Shown: positions 1 to 5,989, counted from the first letter of the stretch. The stretch: DNA of 6,106 bases from Pedococcus sp. (GCA_025936615.1 JAICSZ010000147.1:1-6106); one strand, 5' to 3'. Made by a program: numbers and translations. Notes: generated by a model from the sequence alone, not told the origin.

Positions 1-409
1 AGTCGAGCTTCTGGGTGCCGTGCTTGAGCCCACCGACGACGAAGGCCATCCCGAGGACCAGCAGCAGGTTCGCCAGACTCGAGCCGATGAGGGCGGCCTG
101 CACCACGGCGACGAGCCCGGCCTTCAGTGCGAACAGCGCGATGAACAGCTCGGGGAGGTTCCCCAGCGCCGACTGCAGCACCCCTGTGGCCCCCGGCCCG
201 AACCGGTCACCGAGCTGCTCCACCGATCTGCCGACGAGCGAGGCGAGGACCGTCACCGCGATGGCCGAGCACACGAACGGGATGACGTCGCCCGCGGAGA
301 TGAAGTGGGTCAGCCCGGCGAGCACCACGAACAGCACGCCTCCACCGAGCACGAGGTAGTCGGAGCGGATGAAGGTCGGCTGCGGGTGCGGTGCGGTCGC
401 GGTGGACAT
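1..409 (-). CDS. Ca2+/cation:H+ antiporter, CaCA superfamily (N-terminal part, runs off left edge)
   Basis: This is an open frame without a stop, reading leftward off the window edge; 136 residues are visible. A polar N-terminal tail (residues 1-17) is followed by hydrophobic segments at about 18-36, 41-60, 88-103 and 106-127. Residues 83-88 read G-N-L-P-E-L, followed by FALKAGLV and then GSSLANLLLVLG. That is the alpha-1 repeat of the CaCA superfamily, with E87 as the expected cation-binding acid (usual form GNA-x-E-L). The family expels Ca2+ from the cytoplasm using the proton gradient; Na+ or another cation as substrate cannot be excluded. The start is uncertain. ATG at 409 gives a normal N terminus, but in-frame ATGs at 418 and 421 would add MMRA, and none has a strong Shine-Dalgarno. 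A hairpin separates it from the phosphatase gene upstream on the same strand, so it probably has its own promoter. Family call firm, substrate inferred. Confidence 0.8.
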   Translation of the reverse strand, partial: MSTATAPHPQPTFIRSDYLVLGGGVLFVVLAGLTHFISAGDVIPFVCSAIAVTVLASLVGRSVEQLGDRFGPGATGVLQSALGNLPELFIALFALKAGLVAVVQAALIGSSLANLLLVLGMAFVVGGLKHGTQKLD

Positions 410-446
410 GGCCCGCATCATGACAGCCCGGTATGCCGCTGGCACG

Positions 447-484
447 CCAGAGCGGCGCGGAGTGGACCTCCGCGCCGCTGCTGG
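447..484 (-). terminator. Intrinsic-type hairpin terminator after the phosphatase gene
   Basis: A perfect 12-bp inverted repeat (451-462 with 468-479, arm AGCGGCGCGGAG) surrounds a 5-base loop. It extends by four more pairs (447-450 with 481-484) across one bulged G at 480. It begins about 35 bases after the phosphatase stop codon and lies before the antiporter start on the same strand. There is no T-run on the minus strand beyond the stem, which is common for actinobacterial hairpin terminators. Function is inferred from position and stem strength. Confidence 0.65.
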
Positions 485-518
485 TTGGTGCCTGTTGCCG
501 GTGCCGTGCGGGGGGCGC

Positions 519-2198
519 CTACGGCAGGTAGTACATCGGGTTGGGCAGCTTCACCGTGCCGTCGGCCCACCCGCCGATGAGGTCGCTGTACTGGTCGCCG
601 TAGTTGGCGACGACGTCGTACCCGAGGTCCTTGACCACGTGCTTGCGCACGGTCGACTTGTACTCGATCGTCGAGCACTTCGGGTAGGCCACGCAGTCTG
701 CCGCGGTCACGTAGGCCGGTGGGGTCTGCGCGCTCGTCCACTTCGTGAAGTACAGGTCGTCGGTGAAGCCCTGGTAGCCGACCTTCGCCAGGTTGGCCAG
801 CGTGGCGGCCTTCTGGTCGTTGTTGCGCCCGGTCAGGCCGACAAGGGTGCAGCCAGCCCCTGCCGCGGCGTTGACGAAGTCGACCATGCCGGGCGTGGCC
901 GGGAAGTTGCCCGGCTGGACCCAGTCACGGTCCTGCACGGCGGGGTCGAACACGAAGTGCATCGCGCCGACCTCCATGGTGTAGCCCCAGAGCGTGGTGT
1001 CGTCGGCGTCGAGCACGATCGCGGGGTTGCTGCCCCGCTCGGCACCGGTCCGGCACTTCTGCAGCAGGCGCTGTCGCTCCTGCCGCTGGATGCCGGCCAT
1101 CTCGGAGATGTACGGCGAGGAGTCGGTCGAGGCGGCACCCGAGCCGGTCGGGTCGCCGTAGTAGGTGTAGACCGTCTTCTTCACCGAGTCGATGTTGGGG
1201 ATCCCCTCACCGCCCTGGGTGAGCCCGGAGGAGCCGTCAGGCTTCATGGTGAAGTGGGTCCGCGGCGCCAGGTTTGGCTCGCGCAGCCCCGGCAGGTCCG
1301 GCGAGGGAAGGTAGTAGGTGGGATTGGGCAGCTTGACCCACCGGTCCGCGTAGCCGCCCTGCAGGTCAGACCACTGGTCGCCGAAGTTGCCGACGATGTC
1401 GTAGCCGAGGTCCTGCTCGATGTGCTTGCGGGTGCCCGCCTTGTACTCCACCGTCGTGCAGGTCGGCGCGGCGGCACAGGTCAGGTAGGCCGGCGGTGTG
1501 GTGCCGCTGTTGTACTTGGTGAAGTAGTTCTGCGTGGTGAAGGCGTCGCCGTACCACTTGGCCAGGTTCCCGACGGTGGCGGCCTTCTGGGAGTCACTGC
1601 GGCCGGTGAGCCCGAAGATGGTGTAGCCCATCGCCTCGGCGTCCTTGACGAAGTCGACCATCCCCGGCACGGCCGGGAACCGCTCCTCGTTGACCCAGGG
1701 CGCCTGGGCGGCCGGGGTGAAGACGAACTTCATGTCCCCGACCTCCATCTGGTAGGTCCAAAGCGTCGTGTCGTCGGCGTCGAACACGAGCGCCGGCTTG
1801 TGGCCGGAGCGCACCGACTTGGCGTACGCGCGGGCCAGCCAGGCCCGCTGCTCGTCGAGGATGGAGTGCATCTCGCGGACGTAGGGCGAGTCCGTCGGGT
1901 TGGCCTGTCCTGAACCGGACGGGTCGCCGTAGTAGGCGTAGATGGTCTTCTTGACCGAGTCGATGTTGGGGATGCCGTCCCCGTCGGCGCGCAGGCCGCT
2001 CGAGCCGTCGGGGGCCATCGTGAAGTGGGTGCGTGGCGCCAGCCGGCCCTGACCGTGGCTGCCGTGGGCGTCGGCAGGTGCGGCGGCGACGAGCGCGGAG
2101 GCGGCCAGGGCAAGCGTCGCCGTTCCGGCCACCACCCCCGTCCGGCGGATTGTGGTGGCCCTGCGGCCACCCCTCCTGGTGCTGACGGGGTTGGCCAT
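519..2198 (-). CDS. Secreted tandem-domain HAD acid phosphatase (class B / IIIB type)
   Basis: 559 residues. An export signal comes first: basic n-region with R8-R9, R12-R13 and R18-R19, hydrophobic core 21-40, likely cleavage after A44 in P-A-D-A. The TIRRTGVV context could be a Tat signal but is not clear-cut. Two homologous domains follow, about 53-298 and 310-559, roughly 60% identical by my hand count and joined by an 11-residue linker. Each has all four HAD motifs. Motif I is DADDT (nucleophile D140 and acid/base D142; D397 and D399). Motif II is GLTGR (T198; T456). Motif III is the Lys of RKH (K258; K519). Motif IV is GDQxSD (D274/D278; D535/D539). Each also has a close Cys pair (C241/C247; C502/C508) that could form a disulfide. 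The family hydrolyses phosphomonoesters outside the membrane, usually with Mg2+. An in-frame ATG at 2291 exists, but 2198 is preferred: GAGGAG sits 9 bases upstream and the signal peptide then starts correctly. The exact substrate is unknown. Confidence 0.9.
   Translation of the reverse strand: MANPVSTRRGGRRATTIRRTGVVAGTATLALAASALVAAAPADAHGSHGQGRLAPRTHFTMAPDGSSGLRADGDGIPNIDSVKKTIYAYYGDPSGSGQANPTDSPYVREMHSILDEQRAWLARAYAKSVRSGHKPALVFDADDTTLWTYQMEVGDMKFVFTPAAQAPWVNEERFPAVPGMVDFVKDAEAMGYTIFGLTGRSDSQKAATVGNLAKWYGDAFTTQNYFTKYNSGTTPPAYLTCAAAPTCTTVEYKAGTRKHIEQDLGYDIVGNFGDQWSDLQGGYADRWVKLPNPTYYLPSPDLPGLREPNLAPRTHFTMKPDGSSGLTQGGEGIPNIDSVKKTVYTYYGDPTGSGAASTDSSPYISEMAGIQRQERQRLLQKCRTGAERGSNPAIVLDADDTTLWGYTMEVGAMHFVFDPAVQDRDWVQPGNFPATPGMVDFVNAAAGAGCTLVGLTGRNNDQKAATLANLAKVGYQGFTDDLYFTKWTSAQTPPAYVTAADCVAYPKCSTIEYKSTVRKHVVKDLGYDVVANYGDQYSDLIGGWADGTVKLPNPMYYLP
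522..2042 (-). repeat. Intragenic tandem duplication of the phosphatase domain
   Basis: Two copies of a unit of about 740-750 bases lie head to tail in one reading frame. The upstream-encoded copy is at about 1305-2042 and the downstream-encoded copy at about 522-1271. Both begin with LAPRTHFTM and end with YYLP. Several stretches remain nearly identical as DNA, for example around GAGTCGATGTTGGGGAT (near 1186 and 1957). The copies have diverged at many positions, so the duplication is not recent, but both catalytic sites are retained. Confidence 0.9.
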
Positions 2199-2207
2199 GG
2201 GCGCACG

Positions 2208-2213
2208 CTCCTC
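2208..2213 (-). promoter_or_regulatory. Ribosome binding site of the phosphatase gene
   Basis: GAGGAG on the minus strand lies 9 bases from the ATG at 2198. It decides this start over the longer in-frame ATGs at 2282 and 2291, which would put about 30 unrelated residues before the signal peptide. Confidence 0.75.
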
Positions 2214-2238
2214 GGGGTGTTCGGGCAGTGGTTGGCGG

Positions 2239-2244
2239 AGGCTA
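2239..2244 (-). promoter_or_regulatory. Candidate -10 element for the phosphatase gene
   Basis: TAGCCT on the minus strand fits the actinobacterial TANNNT -10 pattern. It would place transcription start near 2232, leaving a 5' leader of about 33 bases that contains the ribosome binding site. No recognisable -35 hexamer is present at normal spacing (TCCGCG at 17 bases), so this is a weak call. Confidence 0.3.
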
Positions 2245-2269
2245 TGGGGTGCACAGGCCGCCGCGGAAG

Positions 2270-2281
2270 TGACATTTGTCA
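2270..2281. promoter_or_regulatory. AT-rich dyad in the divergent intergenic region (possible operator)
   Basis: TGACA-TT-TGTCA is a perfect 5-bp inverted repeat with a 2-base spacer, and an unusually AT-rich spot in this sequence. It lies between the divergent phosphatase and acetyltransferase genes. It would be centred about 43 bases upstream of the phosphatase start predicted from the TAGCCT -10, and about 25 bases upstream of the acetyltransferase start codon. Shape and position suit a dimeric regulator, but a dyad this short can occur by chance. No regulator gene is visible nearby. Confidence 0.3.
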
Positions 2282-2300
2282 TGGGTGGCACACTCAGCTG

Positions 2301-2834
2301 GTGATCGAGCCTGATGTCCTACGCCCGATGGTGGAGGCCGACCTGCCGGCCGTGCTCGCGCTCAACCACGCGCACGTCGAGCTCCTCTCCCCCATGGACG
2401 AGGCGCGGCTGCGCCTCCTGATCGGCTGGGCGTGCCGCAGCGACGTCATCGTCTGCGATGGTCGGGTCGCCGGCTTCGTCCTGGTCTTCGCGCCCGGAAC
2501 GGCGTACGACTCCCCCAACTACCGCTGGTTCACCTCCCGCTACGGCGAGCGGTTCCTCTACCTCGACAGGGTCGTCGTCGACGACCGGTACCGGCGGCGC
2601 GGCCTGGCCACCGCGGCATACGACCTCATCGAGGCAGGCGCCGCGGACCACGGGCGGCTCGTGCTCGAGGTGAACGTCGACCCTCCCAACGACGCCTCCC
2701 TGGCCTTCCACGGGACACGCGGCTACGAGGAGGTCGGCCGGCTCGGCGAGGACGGTCACGTCGTCGCCCTGATGGCCAAGGCACTGGGCTGTTCGGCCCA
2801 CGGCACTCACACGAAAGCAGGAGGGGAAACCTGA
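2301..2834 (+). CDS. GNAT-family N-acetyltransferase (COG3818-like)
   Basis: 177 residues, a single GNAT domain filling the whole protein, presumably cytoplasmic. The first strand is residues 2-9 (IEPDVLRP), followed by the first helix (EADLPAVLALN). Motif A runs from about residue 86 to 112: strand FLYLDRVVV, then RYRRRGLA, the pyrophosphate-binding loop for acetyl-CoA. The strand LVLEVNVDPPN and the helix SLAFHGTRGYEEVG form motif B. The sequences NHAHVELLSP, SPNYRWF and NVDPPN resemble what I recall of COG3818 predicted acetyltransferases, whose substrate is not established. The GTG start at 2301 is chosen because it keeps the first strand; ATG 2328 would remove it, and in-frame ATG 2244 adds an unconserved tail with its GGAGG only 2 bases away. 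No good Shine-Dalgarno precedes 2301. It is divergent from the phosphatase and 79 bases ahead of the peptidase gene. Family call firm, start moderate. Confidence 0.8.
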   Translation: MIEPDVLRPMVEADLPAVLALNHAHVELLSPMDEARLRLLIGWACRSDVIVCDGRVAGFVLVFAPGTAYDSPNYRWFTSRYGERFLYLDRVVVDDRYRRRGLATAAYDLIEAGAADHGRLVLEVNVDPPNDASLAFHGTRGYEEVGRLGEDGHVVALMAKALGCSAHGTHTKAGGET

Positions 2835-2845
2835 CTCCCCGAGGC

Positions 2846-2851
2846 TAGTGT
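2846..2851 (+). promoter_or_regulatory. Candidate -10 element for the M15B peptidase gene
   Basis: TAGTGT fits TANNNT and lies in the 79-base gap after the acetyltransferase stop. Transcription would start near 2858, excluding the in-frame GTG at 2848 as a start codon and supporting the one at 2914. No good -35 is seen, so the call is weak; read-through from the acetyltransferase gene is also possible. Confidence 0.3.
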
Positions 2852-2902
2852 GCGTTGGTGGGTTGAACGCGCCCGGCAGGGGCGGCGCGTCAGGGTGGAG
2901 AC

Positions 2903-2906
2903 AGGA
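2903..2906 (+). promoter_or_regulatory. Ribosome binding site that sets the M15B peptidase start
   Basis: AGGA lies 7 bases before GTG 2914. The longer frame opening at GTG 2848 has no such site and would put a 22-residue extension before the signal peptide. Confidence 0.55.
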
Positions 2907-2913
2907 ACAGGCA

Positions 2914-4248
2914 GTGGCTGGGGTCGGCAGGAGAGCCGGGCTCGCGGTGGTGTCGTTGGCGCTGGCCGTGGCCGTCGGGAACGCACCCGCTGCCCACGCC
3001 GCCGGCCCAGTCACACCAGCCACAGACAGCACATCGGCCACGACGAGCCCCACGGACGGCCCGACCTCTGGCTCGGGCACCTACACCGGCGCGGCCACCG
3101 CGACTCCCGGCACCGGTGGGGAGCAGACCCTCAGCCCCCAGGAGCTGGCCGGTCAGATCGCCGCCGCACAGGCGCTGACCAGCGACCTCACGACCTCCAA
3201 CGCCGCCATCGCAGCGGCGATGACCAAGCTCGACCGGCTCGCGGTCCAGGCCAACACGCTGCTCCAGGAGTACGCCACCGCGCGGGACGAGGCACGCACC
3301 GCGCGCGCCGACGCCGACCGCGACGTCGCCCTGTTCCAGCGGCTCAGCACCCAGCTCGGTGAGGACCAGGACGCGCTGGGCCAGTGGGCCTACCAGGCCT
3401 ACGCCGGCACCGGCGGCTCACTGAGCGACCTCAGCGCGCTGATCGACGCGCTGAGCAAGCCGCCCGAGGAGGCCAGCGACACCGCGGCCCAGCTGTCCTA
3501 CCTCAGCGACCAGCGCACCCACACCTTCGAGCGGGTCCGCGACCACACCGCGTTGCAGCGCGAGGTCGCCGCCCGCGCCGTGGAGGCGAGCACCCGGGCC
3601 ACCGAGGCGGCCCAGCGCGCGGCCGACGCCAAGGCCAAGCTCGACACCGTCATCGCCGACCAGAAGGTCCAGCTCGAGGCCACCCGCAAGCTGCACGAGG
3701 AGCAGGTCGCCAAGGCGGCACCGATCAGTGGGCTGCTGCTCGGCAGCGGCGACGCCACGGCTCTCGAGACGTCCCGGGCACTGCGCAAGGCCGTCGCCAT
3801 CGCGGGCATCTCCCCCGACGGGTCGGTCAAGGCCTGCAGCACCAACGAGGCGCTCTACCCCAACGGCCAGGTCCCGGCGGCCGGGCTGTGCCCCCTGCTC
3901 GGCGACCCGTCACAGAGCCTGCGACCTGGGGCTGCAGCCGCCTTCAACGCGATGAGCCTGGCCTACCAGCGCGACACCGGTCAGCCCCTGTGCATCACCG
4001 ACTCCTACCGCTCCTACGCAGAGCAGGTAGCCGTCAAGGCCACCCGCGGCATGTGGGCCGCCGCACCCGGCACGAGCGAGCACGGCAAGGGGCTCGCAGT
4101 CGACCTCTGCGGTGGGATCCAGAGCTTCGGCTCACCCGCACACCTGTGGATGAAGCAGAACGCCCCGCTCTACGGCTGGTTCCACCCGAACTGGGCCGAA
4201 CCCAGCGGTGCCCTCCCGGAGCCGTGGCACTGGGAGTACGCCGGCTGA
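2914..4248 (+). CDS. Secreted coiled-coil M15B (VanY-type) D,D-carboxypeptidase / peptidoglycan peptidase
   Basis: 444 residues from GTG 2914. The signal peptide has basic residues R6-R7, hydrophobic core 9-22 and probable cleavage after A29 (APAAHA). A Ser/Thr/Gly/Pro-rich linker (about 31-72) leads into a long Ala/Glu/Arg-rich coiled coil (about 75-268) resembling the N-terminal coiled coils of actinobacterial NlpC/P60 wall hydrolases. The C-terminal domain (about 305-444) is peptidase M15B. It has SYRSYAEQ (R366, substrate binding), S-E-H-G-K-G-L-A-V-D (zinc ligands H390 and D397) and E-P-W-H-W-E (catalytic E436, zinc ligand H439). All key residues are present. Four cysteines (C308, C326, C360, C399) could form two disulfides in the exported domain. 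M15B enzymes cleave the terminal D-Ala or nearby D-amino-acid bonds of cell-wall stem peptides. No resistance genes (vanH/A/X type) are adjacent, so a housekeeping wall-remodelling role is more likely than glycopeptide resistance. Confidence 0.88.
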   Translation: MAGVGRRAGLAVVSLALAVAVGNAPAAHAAGPVTPATDSTSATTSPTDGPTSGSGTYTGAATATPGTGGEQTLSPQELAGQIAAAQALTSDLTTSNAAIAAAMTKLDRLAVQANTLLQEYATARDEARTARADADRDVALFQRLSTQLGEDQDALGQWAYQAYAGTGGSLSDLSALIDALSKPPEEASDTAAQLSYLSDQRTHTFERVRDHTALQREVAARAVEASTRATEAAQRAADAKAKLDTVIADQKVQLEATRKLHEEQVAKAAPISGLLLGSGDATALETSRALRKAVAIAGISPDGSVKACSTNEALYPNGQVPAAGLCPLLGDPSQSLRPGAAAAFNAMSLAYQRDTGQPLCITDSYRSYAEQVAVKATRGMWAAAPGTSEHGKGLAVDLCGGIQSFGSPAHLWMKQNAPLYGWFHPNWAEPSGALPEPWHWEYAG

Positions 4249-4267
4249 GCGCTCACGACGCTCCGGC
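4240..4267 (+). terminator. Weak hairpin at the end of the M15B peptidase gene
   Basis: GAGCG (4247-4251) pairs with CGCTC (4259-4263) around a 7-base loop. GCCG (4240-4243) can pair with CGGC (4264-4267) across a 3-base bulge. It overlaps the stop codon and has no T-run. It could end the transcript before the permease gene, but the structure is modest. Confidence 0.3.
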
Positions 4268-4321
4268 CGACTGCGCTCCATTACCCATGACCGGGCCTGA
4301 GGCCTGTGCCACCCTTCACGC

Positions 4322-5884
4322 ATGACGACACAGGCGGGGGCGCCGAGCGAGGCCTACGCGGACACCAAGCGCTACCACCGGCCCTGGTACTGGTACGACT
4401 GGGCGAACTCCGCGTTCGTGACCACGGTCGGAACCGTCCTGTTCGCGCCCTACCTGACGACGGTGGCCAAGAAGGCCGCCTGCCCCACGCTGGACGGCGA
4501 GGCGCGCTGCTCGACGGACCTGTTCGTCGTGCCCGCCGCCGCCCAGCTCCCGGGGTGGATCTGGAAGACCGCCCTCGCCCTCGCAGTGGCCGCCCTGGTG
4601 GTGCTCGTCCTCAACGTCGCCCAGCTGGTCAGGGGGCGTTCCGCCCCGCTCCCGTTCGGCCTCCCCCTCGCCGTGGCGGGCGCCGCGACCGTGCTGCTGG
4701 TCCTCACTGCCCCGCTGGACCCCGGCTCGGTCGCGTCCTACACCATCACCCTCGCCACGATCGTCTCAGCGGTCCTGCTCGTCATGGTCGGCGCAGTGGC
4801 CGACCGCTCGCCCCGGCCGGCACGGCTGCTCGGCGCCTTCGCCTGGACCGGCGCCCTGGCCGCCGCCCTCCTGTTCTTCCTCAACGGGTCCAACTGGCGC
4901 TTCGGCGCGGTCATGATGATCGTCGCCAACATCGCGCTCGGCTCCTCGCTCGTCGTCTACGACGCCATCCTGTGCCGGATCGCCCACCCCGACGAGCGCG
5001 ACGCCGTCTCCTCCCGAGGGTGGGCGATGGGCTACCTCGGCGGCGGGCTGCTGCTTGCGCTCAACCTCGTCATCGTCTCGGCGCCGGGCCTGGTCGGCGT
5101 GGACAAGGGCACGGCGGTGCGGATCAGCCTGCTCTCCGCCGGGCTGTGGTGGGGCATCTTCACGATCATCCCGGTTCGCGGGCTGTGGGACCTGCGTGGC
5201 GCCGAGATCCGCAGTGTGGACGCCCCACGGGCCGGGACGGTCCGCGGCAGCTGGACCCAGCTGGGCCACACCTTCCGCGACCTGCGGGCCTTCCCGCAGA
5301 CGATGATGTTCCTGCTGGCCTACCTGTTCTTCAACGACGGCATCCAGACGGTCATCTCCTCGAGCAGCCTCTACGGCGCCGAGCAGCTGAAGTTCGAGCA
5401 GGAGCAGCTGATCGCACTGATCCTGCTGGTCCAGTTCGTCGCGTTCGGCGGTGCACTGCTGTTCGGGCGCCTCGCCGGCCGATACGGCGCCTGGCGCACG
5501 ATCCTGTACTCACTGGTCGCCTGGGGGCTCATCGTGGTGGGCGCCTACTTCCTCCCCGTGAAGGCATTCGTCCCCTTCATCGTCCTCGGCATCCTGATCG
5601 GGATCGTGCTCGGCGGCAGCCAGGCGCTCAGCAGGTCGCTGTTCAGCCAGCTGGTGCCGCGGGCGCGTGAGGCGGAGTTCTTCGGCTTCTACCAGGCGAT
5701 GGAGCGCGGGACCTCGTGGTTCGGCACGCTGCTGTTCGGCCTGGTCCACCAGCTGAGCGACTCCTACCGGCCGGCCATCGTCGCACTCATCATCTTCTTC
5801 GTCCTCGGCTTCGTCCTGTTGCGCAAGGTGGACGTGCGCCAGGGCATCCGTGACGCCGGCAACGAGGTACCCGCCGTCGTGTGA
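4322..5884 (+). CDS. MFS permease, UMF1 / ATG22 (YxiO-like) family
   Basis: 520 residues, an integral membrane protein with about 14 hydrophobic segments by eye. Family signatures are YDWANSAF (25-32, start of TM1), the MFS motif A-like GAVADRSPRPAR (157-168), FFNDG (336-340), SRSLFSQLVP (437-446) and EFFGFY (452-457). These match the UMF1/ATG22 branch of the major facilitator superfamily. In fungi, vacuolar ATG22 exports amino acids; the bacterial substrate is not established. Oddly, between TM1 and the segment at about 138-161 there is a loop with two cysteines (C54, C63) and two extra hydrophobic stretches (about 79-103 and 113-131). I do not expect these in the usual 12-helix layout. ATG 4322 is the only sensible start, because the conserved block begins at residue 20. 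No Shine-Dalgarno is visible, so it may be leaderless. Translation is open with no frameshift. Confidence 0.88.
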   Translation: MTTQAGAPSEAYADTKRYHRPWYWYDWANSAFVTTVGTVLFAPYLTTVAKKAACPTLDGEARCSTDLFVVPAAAQLPGWIWKTALALAVAALVVLVLNVAQLVRGRSAPLPFGLPLAVAGAATVLLVLTAPLDPGSVASYTITLATIVSAVLLVMVGAVADRSPRPARLLGAFAWTGALAAALLFFLNGSNWRFGAVMMIVANIALGSSLVVYDAILCRIAHPDERDAVSSRGWAMGYLGGGLLLALNLVIVSAPGLVGVDKGTAVRISLLSAGLWWGIFTIIPVRGLWDLRGAEIRSVDAPRAGTVRGSWTQLGHTFRDLRAFPQTMMFLLAYLFFNDGIQTVISSSSLYGAEQLKFEQEQLIALILLVQFVAFGGALLFGRLAGRYGAWRTILYSLVAWGLIVVGAYFLPVKAFVPFIVLGILIGIVLGGSQALSRSLFSQLVPRAREAEFFGFYQAMERGTSWFGTLLFGLVHQLSDSYRPAIVALIIFFVLGFVLLRKVDVRQGIRDAGNEVPAVV

Positions 5885-5931
5885 CCCGCGCCATGCGCAG
5901 CACGATGAGGTGATCTGCCTCACATGGGCCA

Positions 5932-5946
5932 ACGCGCCGGCCGCGT
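5932..5946 (+). terminator. Small GC hairpin after the permease gene (possible terminator)
   Basis: ACGCG (5932-5936) pairs with CGCGT (5942-5946) around CCGGC, about 50 bases past the permease stop. A second weak stem, TGAGG/CCTCA, lies at 5906-5910 and 5918-5922. Neither has a T-run. Together they may reduce read-through into rbpA, but neither is strong. Confidence 0.25.
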
Positions 5947-5954
5947 GCATCGTC

Positions 5955-5980
5955 GGAACATTGGGTGGGTACTCGACGTT
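5955..5980 (+). promoter_or_regulatory. SigR/SigH-type (ECF, thiol-stress) promoter for rbpA
   Basis: GGAAC at 5955-5959 and GTT at 5978-5980 are separated by 18 bases. This matches the SigR consensus GGAAT-N18-GTT described in Streptomyces, with C in place of T, a variant common at SigH promoters. Transcription would start near 5986-5988, leaving a leader of about 60 bases. The S. coelicolor rbpA gene is known to belong to the SigR regulon, which supports the assignment. An additional housekeeping promoter cannot be excluded. Confidence 0.7.
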
Positions 5981-5989
5981 GTGTCGAGT
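5971..5989. promoter_or_regulatory. Perfect inverted repeat over the rbpA -10 region
   Basis: ACTCGAC (5971-5977) and GTCGAGT (5983-5989) form a perfect 7-bp dyad with spacer GTTGT. The spacer contains the GTT of the -10 element, and the right arm covers the expected transcription start. That placement suits a repressor operator better than an RNA hairpin, since most of it would not be transcribed from the SigR-type promoter. For transcripts reading through from the permease it could instead act as a hairpin. Confidence 0.4.

Noticed and set aside
369..1913. 514-codon open frame on the plus strand antisense to the phosphatase
   Set aside because: Its product is rich in V/G/R/H with no domain or signal, while the opposite strand encodes clear HAD motifs in both copies. 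It is a high-GC shadow frame.
2025..2300. Longer acetyltransferase N terminus from the ATG at 2025 or 2244
   Set aside because: The 2025 start lies inside the divergent phosphatase gene. The ATG at 2244 has its GGAGG only 2 bases away, and the extra residues do not look like GNAT sequence.
2848..2913. Longer peptidase N terminus from GTG 2848
   Set aside because: It adds 22 Gly/Arg-rich residues before the signal peptide, lacks a ribosome binding site and overlaps a -10-like hexamer.
2319..3080. 253-codon minus-strand frame across the acetyltransferase and the start of the peptidase
   Set aside because: It runs antisense over the conserved GNAT core, has no recognisable motif and crosses two real genes.
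2914..4248. Glycopeptide (vancomycin) resistance locus suggested by the VanY-type domain
   Set aside because: No D-Ala-D-Lac ligase, VanH, VanX or VanRS-type genes are present in the window, and the coiled-coil architecture points to wall remodelling.
4306..5670. 454-codon plus-strand frame overlapping the permease
   Set aside because: The translation is Arg/Pro/Gly-rich with no membrane segments, which is typical of a +1 shadow. The permease frame has the family motifs throughout.
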